A stretch of DNA of 64,000 nt from the NCBI GenBank assembly GCA_005656395.1, contig SRSI01000009.1, positions 1,426,001 through 1,490,000 of the forward strand, given 5' to 3'. The notes under the pieces are model-generated. The model did not search any database, was not told the origin of the DNA, and saw only the letters and a program-made list of their open reading frames with translations. Numbering within the stretch: position 1 is the first letter of the stretch; every line of letters begins with the position of its first letter. Shown piece after piece: positions 49,900 through 61,075 of this stretch. The translations under genes were made by a program, and so were the position numbers. This DNA is from Strongyloides papillosus. Taxonomy: Eukaryota; Nematoda; Chromadorea; Rhabditida; Strongyloididae.

Positions 49900-50937
49900 C
49901 CTAGAATAGTTTATAATCTAAAGAAATAAATTAGCATTTTTAAATGAAAATAATATCAAGAAAAAGGTGGTTTTCAAATAGATAAATTGGTAACGTATTA
50001 TCTTATGTTATCTTTCCCTTTTAGCTTATCAAATTAGAAAAAATCTAAAGAAGGTAAAAAAAATAGGTAGATTTTTGAAAAATATGGAATAATATATGTT
50101 ACCGTACTAAAACAACAAAAACTCAATATTTTGTCAATAAATAAAATAATATTCTTAAAAAATTAGGCACATTCATTTTTTACATTTTCGAAGAGTAATG
50201 TCCAAAACACCGGAATTCGTTTCAGAATATATGTATTTTGGAAATCAGTAAGTTTTATTTGTGTGACCCACAGATTAATTTTCAAATGTGTACACTGAAA
50301 CAATAGAAGTCGAATCTCCAAATTTTTACAATTATTTTAATAACTCAATAGAACCACCATAATGGTTAAAATTCATTGTTATTGTCCATTACTTTTGAAG
50401 AATTTCTCCATGAACAATGACAATGTACATACTGTCAGTGATTACTAAACTGTATGTTTTTGAAATCAGATTTGAAACGATAACCCAAACGTTTAGAACA
50501 CATAGATCACCATTCTAAAATTTTTAAACATTTATAATTCAAGAAAAAAGATAATATAATTTATGTTTACTTTAAAAAAATAACAGATTTTTTAAATAAA
50601 TTTAAAAAAAACAGTAGATTCAAGCACAAAAATGATATTTTTTTTGAAAGAAAATTATTATGTCTTATTGTGTGTGCGTATCACCAAAGACGTATTGTAG
50701 AGTACACATTATTGCCGTATAAAATAAGACTCAACCCACGTCTGAGATTAGAAATATATGAGTCTAAACTAAATCCATATTTTTAGGAATAAGTTAAGTT
50801 ATATCTTTCTCCAAAAGTATAATAAAATAAGAATAAATCTTCGAAATTATAAAATTAAATTTTTTATTTAAATATTTTTTTTTATATCACACCAAAAATT
50901 TTAAAAATGATAATTTAGAAAAGCAAGTTGTTCCTTA
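49900..50937. other. intergenic between the two DVE-like genes
   Basis: About 1 kb. It contains a hairpin-forming segment (50374-50425) and a patch of mixed composition near 50640-50780. Short open stretches such as an ATG at about 50202 end after 17 codons. Serves as upstream region for gene A. Confidence 0.5.
50374..50425. other. long hairpin, 16-bp arms, 20-nt loop
   Basis: Arms 50374-50389 (CATTGTTATTGTCCAT) and 50410-50425 (ATGAACAATGACAATG) pair in 16 positions, two of them G-U if read as RNA from the plus strand. The stem is shorter than a typical miRNA precursor, but the arms are not simple AT repeats. Possible miRNA-like precursor or a transcription-factor palindrome. Confidence 0.3.
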
Positions 50938-52045
50938 TCAATGTTTTCTACCTTTCTTTTCTTTAACTCTCCTATAACTAAACCAATATTTCAAATTTTC
51001 TAATGTTATTCTATCATCCAAAGAACGATTTGAGATAGAATTTAAGTAATCTGCGAAATCCTTTAATTGATCTGATTTTGGATATTTTATTGTTTTATAC
51101 CAATTTTCAAGAATTGGAACTTCTTTTTTTGGATCAAATTTGATCTTACGTCGTGTCTTAAAAGTACTATCTAATAAATTACTTGTAGATGGTAGTAATT
51201 GTACTTCGTTAGAATTTGTAGATGATAAGCTTGAGGTAGTTTGAGGAGAAGAAATAATTTCCTCATTAATGAGAGAGGATAGTGTGAAGTTAAGTGAATT
51301 TGATTGTAGTGAATTATCTTCAGCTTTTTGTTCATTATTAAACATTGGTATAGAATCTGTAGTTTCAAACTCATTTATTTTATAGTTTTGTAGTTCTTTT
51401 TCAGTAATCTCATTCAAGGAGAGTAAATTTGAGCATTGTAAAGGTAGAGTTAAATAATTATTTACTCCATCAAAAAAACTCTAAATGAATAATAGTATTT
51501 TAATGTAAAAAATAAAACTACTTACTTTTAAAAAAGAATTCATTAAATCATTTTGAGATATTAAGTAATTATTGATTGAAGACTGAAGTGGATTATAATT
51601 AATAGTATTCATCAATCCAGTTTTATCAAATCTTTCAGATTCGCTAAAAGACAAAACGCCGTCTATTTTAATTAGAGATATTAAAAGTTACCTCGAAATT
51701 ATAATCTTAATAGTAGGAGGACAATTAATCCATGCTTCAATAATGCCAATATTAATATTTTTATCTGGGAAACTGGAGCTGCGAACGAAACTATTTGATG
51801 GAGGTACTTGAATATAAGCTAAAAACATATATATAGCTTTTTTCCAAGTAAAAGTTACCTTCAGAGCAAAATGCTAAATATTCTAAACCAATTTTATCCA
51901 TAATTACTTGAGAAATATTTTTTATTAATGTGCTTGGATCAAGATTCATTTGAATATATACTCCTCCTTCAATAGCAGGTAATGTTACTTGAAATTTATA
52001 ATTCAATAAATGATGAAATATAATATTAACAGTGGTACTTTCCAT
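50938..52045 (-). CDS. DVE/compass-type homeodomain protein B (Asn51 to Tyr)
   Basis: Four minus-strand exons (51859-52045, 51692-51818, 51526-51643, 50938-51480), 324 residues. The first three exons have exactly the same lengths (187, 127, 118) and phases as in gene A, proof of tandem duplication. The N-terminal ULD-like part has STLIKNISQVIMDKIGLEYL. The homeodomain starts KIKFDPKKEVPILENWYKTI and ends ENLKYWFSYRRVKEKK; Asn51 is again Tyr (residue about 313). The linker is Ser/Thr/Asn-rich. The third exon's acceptor was chosen as TCTTTTAG before CGAATC because the earlier AG would lead to a stop. DNA-binding regulators of unknown targets. Confidence 0.72.
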
Positions 52046-52717
52046 TTTTTGTTAAATTAATAAAGTTATTACCCTAAAAAATTGTAGTCATGAATTAGAA
52101 TGATGTAATATGCATCGAATTCAGTTATCACATTGAAAAATGTCAAATATCATAGTCGACGAGTTTTTAAAATAATAAGTTTTGGGAAAAAAAAAGAATA
52201 CATTATATATAATTAATATGTTGTTACTACTATCCCAAGAAGTTAACATGTAATAATTAAAATATACGTAAAAAAATAAAGGAAATAACTTATTTCATTT
52301 ACACACAAAAGTTACTTTTTAGTTCACAGCTATAATAGTGCTTTAAAGAAACGGAACGTTAATTTAATCACATTCTTCTCGATACTTCAAAGTATTAAGA
52401 CTACATTGAGTGTATTTTATAAAAAAAATAGTGTAATTCACGACAGCAAAGAATAAAGTTCATGACGTCTTTTTTGCACTCTTGAATTCATTATTATAAC
52501 ATCATTTAATGATAATTTTAATGAACATTCTTGTATCAGACAATATTATAAAAGTAATATTAAAAAAAATGTAATAAAGAAAGGACAAAGTTTTGCAACA
52601 AGAATAAATTATATTGCAATTTATAATTTTTTGAAAGTAATCTAACAATTAAAATAATCTAATATTTTTGTTAAATAATATTTTACAATACCTATTATTG
52701 GAGTATAAATTAGCATT

Positions 52718-53441
52718 TCACTGTAAATTACTTTTATTTTCAAATTCTGATTGATCATTTTTAAATCTTTCATATGATATAGTGATGCTTTGTATAATTT
52801 TTGGATAATTAACTGTTTCTTTAAAATTATTTTATTGGTATTTGGTTAAGAGTAAAATTCTTAGACGATAAAACTGATTCTATATTTAAATCTCTATTTC
52901 TACTAATTCAAGAAGTGTAATTTTCATCGTTGTTAGTGTCTAATGAATTTTGTTGTTTGGTTGTTATTATCAAGTAAATTTATCTCTTTCTTTACTTCAT
53001 GACTACATTTAAATATAATATAGAGAGAAATTCCTTTTACTATTTAATCTCTAACAAATTCAATAATATCCTGCTAATTTGCTGTCCTTGATAACAATTT
53101 ATTTTATTTATTTTTTTAAAGCATAAAAAAATGTTTTGAGTGTTAAATTGTTACACTCTTCTAGGAGTAATTCTCTATATGTCTCTTCTTCCTCAAATTG
53201 GCCTTCATTCTTATTGTTACTCCTAAATTTTTTAATACTGTATACACTATTTGTTTATATTATTTGCATGTAATTTCTAAAAATCTACTGTTAGATAAGA
53301 TCTTTGCTTTGGAGTATGATCATGCAGTAAGAAAATTTGGCAATTATACATTAATGATTTTATACAATCTGCTTTATTTTCAATATCAGCTTTCACTAAT
53401 GATTCTTTGTTATGATTAAAGTCTTGTTTTATTTCAGACAT
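52718..53441 (-). pseudogene. probable decayed protein-coding gene
   Basis: On the minus strand several adjacent stretches are open, hydrophilic and protein-like but lie in different frames and end in stops. From the 5' side: an ATG at 53441 followed by about 55 codons (SEIKQDFNHNKESLVKADIE), then an acidic run (GQFEEEETYRELLLEECNN), then HEVKKEINLLDNNNQTTKF, then NIESVLSSKNFTLNQIPIK, then FKETVNYPKIIQSITISYER ending at 52718. No splice sites rescue a single frame. The pieces do not match a family I know. An antisense ORF (53198-53419, +) covers part of it and looks accidental. Confidence 0.4.
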
Positions 53442-54952
53442 TTGTTTTCAATGATTCAACATCGAAGGTTAATCTTAAAAGCATTAACAAAATATACTCA
53501 GCATAGAATATTTTAAATCTCTTTATAATGGACATTCTTTTTCATCTTTTCATACAACATAGTTTCTCAATACAAAATTATCAATCAAATATCTTATAAT
53601 TACACTCACTTCAGATGTCTATTTTATATTGTCGTAAATAATATAATATAAATTTAAAATACGATCTTACCAAAAATATAGGATTTTGTTAATTTTACCA
53701 ACTTCCGCTTATTACAGAAATCTTTTTTGTTATTTTTTATATAAAAGTTTGTGATCAATTAAGTTTAATCATAAAAAAATAATTTTTGTTTAAATAATTG
53801 TTTTATTTTTATATTTTATAAACGCATTTTATCAACTATAAATATTTAAATTATAAAAATTACAACTTCCTTTAAATTTGATAAATTATCTTATTATAAA
53901 TTATTATTCAAAAACTATAGATTATTATTTTATAGTTTATGTATTCTTAAATAAATTTTTTTATTGTCTATAAATCTTTCCTTGTATTAATAACTTTATG
54001 TTCGACATATTATTTTTATTCATACCAAAATAGGCAGAAAAATTTATAAATCACATATATTCCTATTTCTTATCCATCATATCTTTAATAATTAATCATA
54101 AAAATTGCAATCATTAAATAATAGACACATATTTAATTTTCATTATACTTCGAATTACTTATTGCTCTAAAGATGCAAATATATGCAAGTAAAAAATTGT
54201 TGACATTATAAATAAAATTAATTAACTAACAAGTTGTGATAATAAGATCTTCCTTTTATGAGGTATTTTCTTTTATAGGATTGTCAAACCTTCTTATTTC
54301 AAAATTTAGACATCTCCCATCATTGTATTTTTAGCTTAATAGAGTATTAATTCCATTTTATTTCATTTTTTTGGATCATTATGAGTTTCAGTAACCATTT
54401 GGGTACAGACAAAAGCGATATCGTCCTTCTTGTGTTGTATGAAGAGCAAGGAGTATTCTAACTCATATTTTGGGATATATAAGAGAAAATTGTTTGCAAT
54501 CAAACGACTTAACAAGAATGTATAATTAAGTTAGTCCCACCAGTAAAAAAGCATAATAAAGTCTACATTTAGACGTAAATTTCATTACAATTTACTTGCG
54601 TATTGACGCGTCGCCGTTTTAAAGATTATTAACAAATCTTGAAGTAAAAAGGCAAAATTAACCATGGAGAATCATTTCCCCTCTGCACAAATTACTTGTA
54701 GTTAGTAGAAATTTTTAAGCTATTAACATGAAAATAAAAGAAATGTGTTGACATTGGCATCTCAACAGATTGTTTTATCGTTTTGGTCAAAAACAAAAAG
54801 TTTATACAGGTATAAATGTACCTGTGCCATATTCAGAAAGAATCTAATTTTTTTTTAGAACAAATCAAAAATACAATTTTTTTTCAAACCATAATACTTT
54901 ATTAGTTTGAATTATAAGTAACAAGTAGTTAAATTATTTAAATACAATTATA

Positions 54953-55027
54953 ATACAATTAAAAATATACAATTATGATACAATTAAAAATATACAATTA
55001 CAATACAATTAAAAATATACAATCATT
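54953..55027. repeat. tandem repeat, three copies of a 25-bp unit
   Basis: The unit starts ATACAATTAAAAATATACAA and ends in a variable tail (TTATG, TTACA, TCATT). Copies begin at 54953, 54978 and 55003. The array lies just past the 3' end of the RING gene. Simple AT minisatellite. Confidence 0.75.
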
Positions 55028-55171
55028 ATGAAAAAAATAGATAGCTAATGTTTTAGACTATCAAAATAAGGTACTTCACTGATAGGTGAGGTATCTTGTG
55101 AAATGACGGGGATTATATCAGCACGTCTCTGTGTGCTTGTTGAAATAGGGCGAAAACGTTGCTGCGGCTTG

Positions 55172-56228
55172 TTATGGCGAAGGTCGCGCATACTGTCGTC
55201 GCCGATGCCTGGAAAGCCAGAAAAATTCATCAACATTAGAATCTTCTAATGTGAAATAATTTTTATTTGGAATAAATTTTGGGATAGACGCCTGTTTAAA
55301 GCACAGGAACTGTGAATCCCCGGTGTTTGGTCTCTCCAATGACTTGCACCCCGATGATCTAGATCTTTTTTCCGTTGCCTGATTCATCCCTTTTTGGATG
55401 TTAAAAGAGAGTGGAAACTTTCAGATCATGGTCGCATGGTCCGGATTCTGATAACTCTAAAAATGGACCAATATAAATTTAAAAATCATTCTAAACATAC
55501 AATCTTATTTTTGGTCTCTCCGCGGCGTTTTAAATTGATTAAGTCCAACTTAGCTTTGGCCGAGATAACTTTTTCCTTACTCTTTTCGGAGTAAATTTCG
55601 AGTTGTTGAACTCTACCCTTCAAAGCTCTTTCATCCTTTTTGAACCTTGAGGCCAATCGGTTAAGTTGAGTAACCTTGTCCTTTAGGTTACCAATTTCAC
55701 TTTCTTTCTCCTTTATAATGGCATCCTTTTCATTTATGACAGCAAAAAGTTGTTGTTCCCGTCTCTTAAGCTCTTCTTTCATCTTTTCCGAGGCTTTTGT
55801 TGCTTCAGTCGCTCTGCGAAACTAAAAGAATTTAATAATAAAATAACATTAACTCTGATCATACCTTTATATACATTATTTTCACATTGTTTTCAAAGTG
55901 GCATCTTTGAAAACTCTTCGTCTTTTCCACTTTTTTCTTAACTTCCTTTGATTCCTCCTCTGGATCTTTGAAATAGACTGCTTTGTTCTGCCCTAACGTT
56001 GAATTTATTTCCAAAAGATGAGTATTGGAATTACAGGCAGAGCAGTCAGCTTGGTCTTTTTTTTCACCTAAAAAATATCATCATAAAAAAATCACAAAAA
56101 AAAGTCTTACCTAATCCGAGACAGGATAGACAAAATATATGACCACACAGTGTGAGGTAGAGCTGCATTTGAGAGAGTGAAATAATACAGCGGTCACACC
56201 GGATCCACGGAGAGTCATTGAGTGACAT
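55172..56228 (-). CDS. ZHP/RNF212-type RING protein (meiotic crossover factor family)
   Basis: Minus-strand exons 56111-56228, 55865-56067 and 55501-55821 are clear; the 3' part is ambiguous. The RING runs from WIRCDRC through LTLCGHIFCLSCLG to DCSACN (C-x2-C, C-x-H-x2-C-x2-C, C-x2-C), the short N-terminal RING of ZHP-3/RNF212 SUMO/ubiquitin ligases. A long coiled coil follows (KEELKRREQQLFAVINEKDA onwards). One model continues with exons 55419-55454 and 55172-55378 (294 residues); another uses the better acceptor at 55457 and stops after 11 codons (225 residues). A further open frame (55045-55236), ending SPISEVPYFDSLKH, may be the true C-terminus. G+C is higher than in neighbours. Confidence 0.72.
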
Positions 56229-57309
56229 CTTAGCCAAAATTAACACGACGAAGTGTTAAAAACTGAGAATGACGAATATATGAAAATTATAAATTTGAAT
56301 ATAGTCGAAATTTAAATCTACTTATATACACACTAAGGTCAGGTAAATCGATGACATAGGATTAAAAAAATTAACTCTTTGAATATTCTAATACCTAGAG
56401 TTATCAAACATATGCAAATTGCTTTTTATTTAATACTTTGAGTAAAGTGATGAGAAATGTTTTGTAATTTAAGTAAAAAAGAACAAAGAAGTACCAGAAA
56501 TATTAATGGTTGAATTTACAGGTGAGATTTAAGAGGTCTTTGAGCGATGATTTAGAAGTAACATTTTGAAACATATCTTCGGTATTTTTCAATTTTGCGC
56601 CATAAAAAAATCACATTGAAATTAAATAGTATTACATAGATTTTGTATACATGTTAATAAATAATATTTTATCAATAATTTAATAGTAAAAAAGTATTTT
56701 TCCAATGTAACTTATTCATGATAAAATCCCTGGGAAAATTTATAGCCTTTTGGTTTGTAGATCGGCAAAAAAATGGAATAAAAATCTATGTGAAACTCCT
56801 GGGAGTATTTAAGAAATCCATATGTTTGAGTTTACAGGAATTAAGAAAATAAGAGAGATGCTTTTAAAGTGTTTTTAAAGACATGAAAGATTTTTATGGA
56901 AAATTTAGAATTTTTTAAAACTAGTATTTTTAGATTTTTTTTATGATAAATATTTCAAAATATCTTTACCTTAATATAGCATAATCATTATTAACAAAAA
57001 AACTCCGAAAAAAAAACACTAAAAGTCAAGTGTTTTAGAGGCATCAAAACAGAAAAGTACCGAAAATACATATATCACTATTAGTGATCATTACTTTTAA
57101 AAATATAAAATTCAAAAATACAAAATTTTATTTTCCATAAAATTGATTTATTGGATGTCAAATTTTGAATATGATTAAAAAACTGATAACATTTTGTATT
57201 TAAAGTATCTTAATATAATTATATACAAAAAATATGTTATTTGTTCTAAACTTTTGTTAATCTAATTAATGTATTCTTATATTTGTAAAGAAGAATTTTT
57301 TACTAATAT
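56229..57309. other. intergenic 1.1 kb, possible coding remnants
   Basis: Upstream of the RING gene, downstream of the ABCG gene. On the plus strand around 56700-56960 there are short protein-like stretches broken by stops (for example SLLVCRSAKKWNKNLCETPG and MFEFTGIKKIREMLLKCF), and a related word occurs near 56512-56560. Possibly a decayed plus-strand gene; not strong enough to annotate as one. Confidence 0.4.
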
Positions 57310-59298
57310 TTACTTCATCATTCTTCCACGAATATTAAGGGCTACTCCACCAATTACCTTAAAAACTAAAAATAGCCCAATAAATGATAGAGTTTTATAC
57401 CAATACGATGAATTAGTTAGACCGTTACTTTCGAGAATTTCTTGCCCTGTAGAGTATTGGCAATGTCTTTGAATTGAATTAGGTAATATAGTTTCATTGG
57501 AAGGAATACATCCTTCTATATGACCAATATTTGACCATTGATTTGCTACAATTGATGTATGAGCATATTGATAAAATGATAAATATTCAAATGGTTTCAT
57601 ATATAATGGAATCAATGGTGAACGCATGTAAAAACCAGCAAATAAAACAAGTGGATATCCTAATGCACATAAAAATAACATTGTATGTTCTTCTACAAAA
57701 AATATACATGCAGCCATGTGTGCAAAAGCAAGAGATGTATTAATTGTTATTGTATTAACGGAAGCAAATTTTATAAAAGAATAAATTTCTCTATGTAATC
57801 CAGTAGACCAATATAAAGCTGTTGAAAAAAGAAGTCCTAATAATGTAATCTGAGGAACTTCAGATAATGACTTTCCTATATAATAAGGCCACAATCCATA
57901 TATTCCAGCTTTGTATTCTCTAATAGCAAGTGGTAATTCCGAGGTTAGTGTAAAAGCTGTTGAAAATAAAAACATATTTAATTGAAGCGCTGTTAAGTAT
58001 AGTAAACCTTGAAAATTTTGAATTGTAGAAGCATTAAGTTCCATATTCCAATACAAAGCTACAAGTATTGAAACAGTGAAAAGTGTTTGTACAATACGCG
58101 TTCTAAATAACATCGGTTCTCTTGATAATGTTTTGAAACCCCTCCATATCATTAATTGTAGTTGTGTCCAGAAGGATGCGGCATATTCAGTTAAAATTTT
58201 ATCACTCTCGTCATCAATAGCTGTTTGTGTATTTATTTCTATTACTTTATTTAAAATTCCTTGACAATATTCTGATTTTTCATAAGCTTCAGTTATCATT
58301 TGTATTCGAGCATCAACAGCCGATTGATCTGAATCATCAGAATTTGATAGCATTTTAATAGCAAAATCAGCTGGATTATAACTTGGAGGACAATCCAACG
58401 TAGTTGATATAGAATACCAAAATTTTGTTAATTCTTTTACAGGTCCAAAATAAGCAACTTTCCCGTTTGCCATTAAACAAACTCTATAAAATAAGATTAT
58501 AAAAAAATTTATATTTAATAACACCTACTTGTCAAATTTGTAGAAAACTTCACTTGAAGGTTGGTGAATTGTAGAAACAATTGTCTTATTGAATTTCGCT
58601 TGATGTTCCATTGCTGTAACAACTTGAAATGCCATATAAGAATCCAAACCTGATGTTGGTTCATCACAAAAAAGAATTTTAGGATCATCCATTAATTCAC
58701 ATGCTATTGCTAAACGTTTTTTTTCACCAATTGAGATGCCCTTTTGTGTTGTTGGAGAACCAATCATTGTATTCTTACAATCACCTAATCTCATTTGTCT
58801 TAAAAGTCTTTCTACAGTTTCTTCTTTCTTGTGTTGGTCACATTTTCTACCCATACGAAGTTTTGCAGATATAGTTAGTTGTTCAAAAACAGTTAATCTT
58901 GGAGCAAAAACATCAACTTGTTGGACATACGCAGAAATTGTTCGCATTTCTTTTACAGTAAGGTACTTTCCATTGACACGAACAGATCCTGATTTTTTTA
59001 TTTTAGTCTGGTCAATATTTGTTAGCAAATTTAATAATGTTGTTTTTCCTGCTCCTGAAGCACCCATAATGGCTAACATTTCTCCAGGTTTTGCAATTCC
59101 AGATACTCCTTTTAGAACAGTTTTTCTAGATTTTCCATAAGGTACAGATACTTCAATATTACTCCATGTCAATTCAACTCCTTTTATTGAGAGTGAAGAA
59201 GTTGATGAAGATGTTTGTGAGTTAATTGAGCATTCTTTTATTAAATCTTTTGTTAATGGTAATGAATTATTATTAGAAGATGTACTTGTTTTATCCAT
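57310..59298 (-). CDS. ABCG (white-type) half transporter
   Basis: Two minus-strand exons, 58529-59298 and 57310-58483 (45-nt intron), 647 residues, the normal size. The nucleotide-binding domain comes first: Walker A GASGAGKTT, Q-loop region ISAYVQQVDVF, Walker B ILFCDEPTSGLDS, and H-loop IVSTIHQPSSE. The ABC signature is changed: GISIGEKKRLAIACEL has Ile where the second residue of S-G-G-E is Gly. The membrane domain follows with six helices and a glycosylated last loop (NETILPN, Cys pair). Half transporters dimerise and move sterols, pigments or lipids across membranes; nematode WHT genes are the relatives. The intron splits the FDK-VCLMANGKVAYFG region. Confidence 0.94.
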
Positions 59299-60118
59299 TA
59301 AAAAATAAATGAACTAATAATTAATTTGTATTAGTATTTTAATATGTATATATATTATCAAAATATAAATAATGAGTATATTTTATTTAATTATTCAATT
59401 ATTAAATTTTCAAATTTGGTTTTGTCAACATTTTCATATTTAATATATACATTTAATTATTTTAGCATTTTGACTGCAAAAAATCCATAACATCAATAAT
59501 AAAATTTTATTATTTTTATTGTAAAAATCAAACAAATTATAAAATTTTTGTTTTTAGTATTTCATAAGAATTTTTTAAAATACATGAATTTTATGTTTAA
59601 AATATTCACAGTGTAGTATTGTTCAAGAAAGTATAAAATCTTATAATTAATTATTCTAGTACTATACTATAATAATGAAAACAATAAATAAATAAATTTT
59701 ATCCAAAAATAAGAAAATTTCAATGCCATTAATTAATATTAGTAAAAGCTATTGTCAATATAGAATTTTATTCCTCATTATTATAGAGTTGACTTATCAA
59801 ATTGAAATTTTTATTTATAAACCACTTTTTAATAAAAATTTTAAAGTAGTTTTTCATTATATTAGTATTCTCATAGGTGAATTAAGAATAATCAATTTAT
59901 TCTTTAATGTAAATAATGAGTCTCAAAAGAAATTTTAGAAATTTAAATTTATAAAACCATTCGTTTATTTTTTTCTCATAAATTAACACATTCTACCTTA
60001 TAGTTCTCTAAAAGTTCAAAATTTTAGTAGTAAATTATTTATTTTTTCTATATATCTATTTAAAATAATAATTTAAATAAAAAATTATTCCTAGTAGTTT
60101 TAATTCACTCTTTTTTAA
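59299..60118. other. intergenic, AT-rich, divergent promoter
   Basis: Between the ABCG gene (minus) and the 7TM receptor (plus). ORF 59723-59938 on the plus strand is AT-driven, rich in Ile/Phe/Asn, and shows no start context or domain; not accepted. Confidence 0.5.
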
Positions 60119-61075
60119 ATGAACAATTCAATTATTTATGTAAATGCTGAAAAAGATTGGATTGTATCAGCAACAATTTATCTATCAATTGGCCTTTTTT
60201 TCTATGCTCCAAATACTTTGATTATATTTTTTGCAAAAACTAAATCAAAAATTAAACCTGACACTTTTCGTGTTGTCACCACGGCATCTGTAACATCAAT
60301 TATTTCACTATTCTTAACCTCGTTATGTTCTTATTTATGGTGGTTTAGTTACCTTACAAACATAAAAGTTTCTTTGACATTATCAAACACAACCTGTCAA
60401 GTGAGATTTTTTGGTCAAAATCTTATTTTTGTAATACCTTTTATCGTTTCTGTTTGGAGATTTAATGTTTTAGTAACAAAATTAAATTTAAACTTTCTTT
60501 GTTATTTCACATTATTTATTTTATCAATGTGTCCTACAATTTATTCATTCATAGATTCAGTAATGATATCAAAAAATATCGCAGAAAATGATATATTTAC
60601 ATATAATATATCATATACTTCACCATTTGTTTCTTTTTTATATTTTATCACACAAATATTATCTCCATCAATATCCCTATGTTTAAGTTTTATAATTCTT
60701 TCAAAAATAAGGAAACATATTAAAATGACTCGTAAAATTACAAGCTCAGATAATCATATGCAGTATTTAACCTATTCATTGATAACTAATTCAATAACTC
60801 CAATAGTTGGTGGATTACCAAATTTTGTATGCTATACTTTATTTTCATTTGGATTTACAATAGAAAGAATATATTGGAATTTTTCTGAAGCAATGTTACT
60901 TTTACTAGGTGGTATGACTCCGTTATTAATGATCGTTTTCATGCCGTCATTCAAATCTCAATTTATTTCATTTTTATGCTGTAGAATAAATCAGGTTCTA
61001 ACTACTGAAGTATTTAACACGAAGACCATCCCAGGAAAAGCTAGAAGTACTAACAAAAGTAAACGTTTAGTATAA
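60119..61075 (+). CDS. 7-transmembrane receptor, nematode serpentine type
   Basis: Single exon, 318 residues. Seven hydrophobic helices are visible, beginning with SATIYLSIGLFFYAPNTLII and ending with AMLLLLGGMTPLLMIVFMPS, followed by a basic tail (KARSTNKSKR). The N-terminus is short with one N-glycosylation site (NNS). The helix-3 end VSVWRFNVLVTK stands where DRY would be. Lacks a classical NPxxY. This pattern fits the fast-evolving nematode chemoreceptor superfamily, but I cannot place it in a named class. Intronless structure and lineage-specific sequence suggest a recent, rapidly evolving receptor. Confidence 0.65.
   Translation: MNNSIIYVNAEKDWIVSATIYLSIGLFFYAPNTLIIFFAKTKSKIKPDTFRVVTTASVTSIISLFLTSLCSYLWWFSYLTNIKVSLTLSNTTCQVRFFGQNLIFVIPFIVSVWRFNVLVTKLNLNFLCYFTLFILSMCPTIYSFIDSVMISKNIAENDIFTYNISYTSPFVSFLYFITQILSPSISLCLSFIILSKIRKHIKMTRKITSSDNHMQYLTYSLITNSITPIVGGLPNFVCYTLFSFGFTIERIYWNFSEAMLLLLGGMTPLLMIVFMPSFKSQFISFLCCRINQVLTTEVFNTKTIPGKARSTNKSKRLV

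Larger units (their letters stand above)
52046..55044. other. intergenic 3 kb with decayed coding fragments
   Basis: AT-rich. The middle part (52718-53441) has minus-strand fragments that look like a decayed gene, described separately. From 54380 to 54720 composition is more mixed (GCGTATTGACGCGTCGCCG) without an ORF. A 25-bp tandem repeat begins at 54953. Confidence 0.5.

Noticed and set aside
53198..53419. 73-codon plus-strand hydrophobic ORF
   Set aside because: It is the antisense of a more protein-like hydrophilic stretch on the minus strand; hydrophobicity comes from the complement of Lys/Asn codons.
59723..59938. 71-codon plus-strand ORF upstream of the second 7TM receptor
   Set aside because: Could look like a receptor fragment, but it has only one weak hydrophobic segment and no homology I can name.
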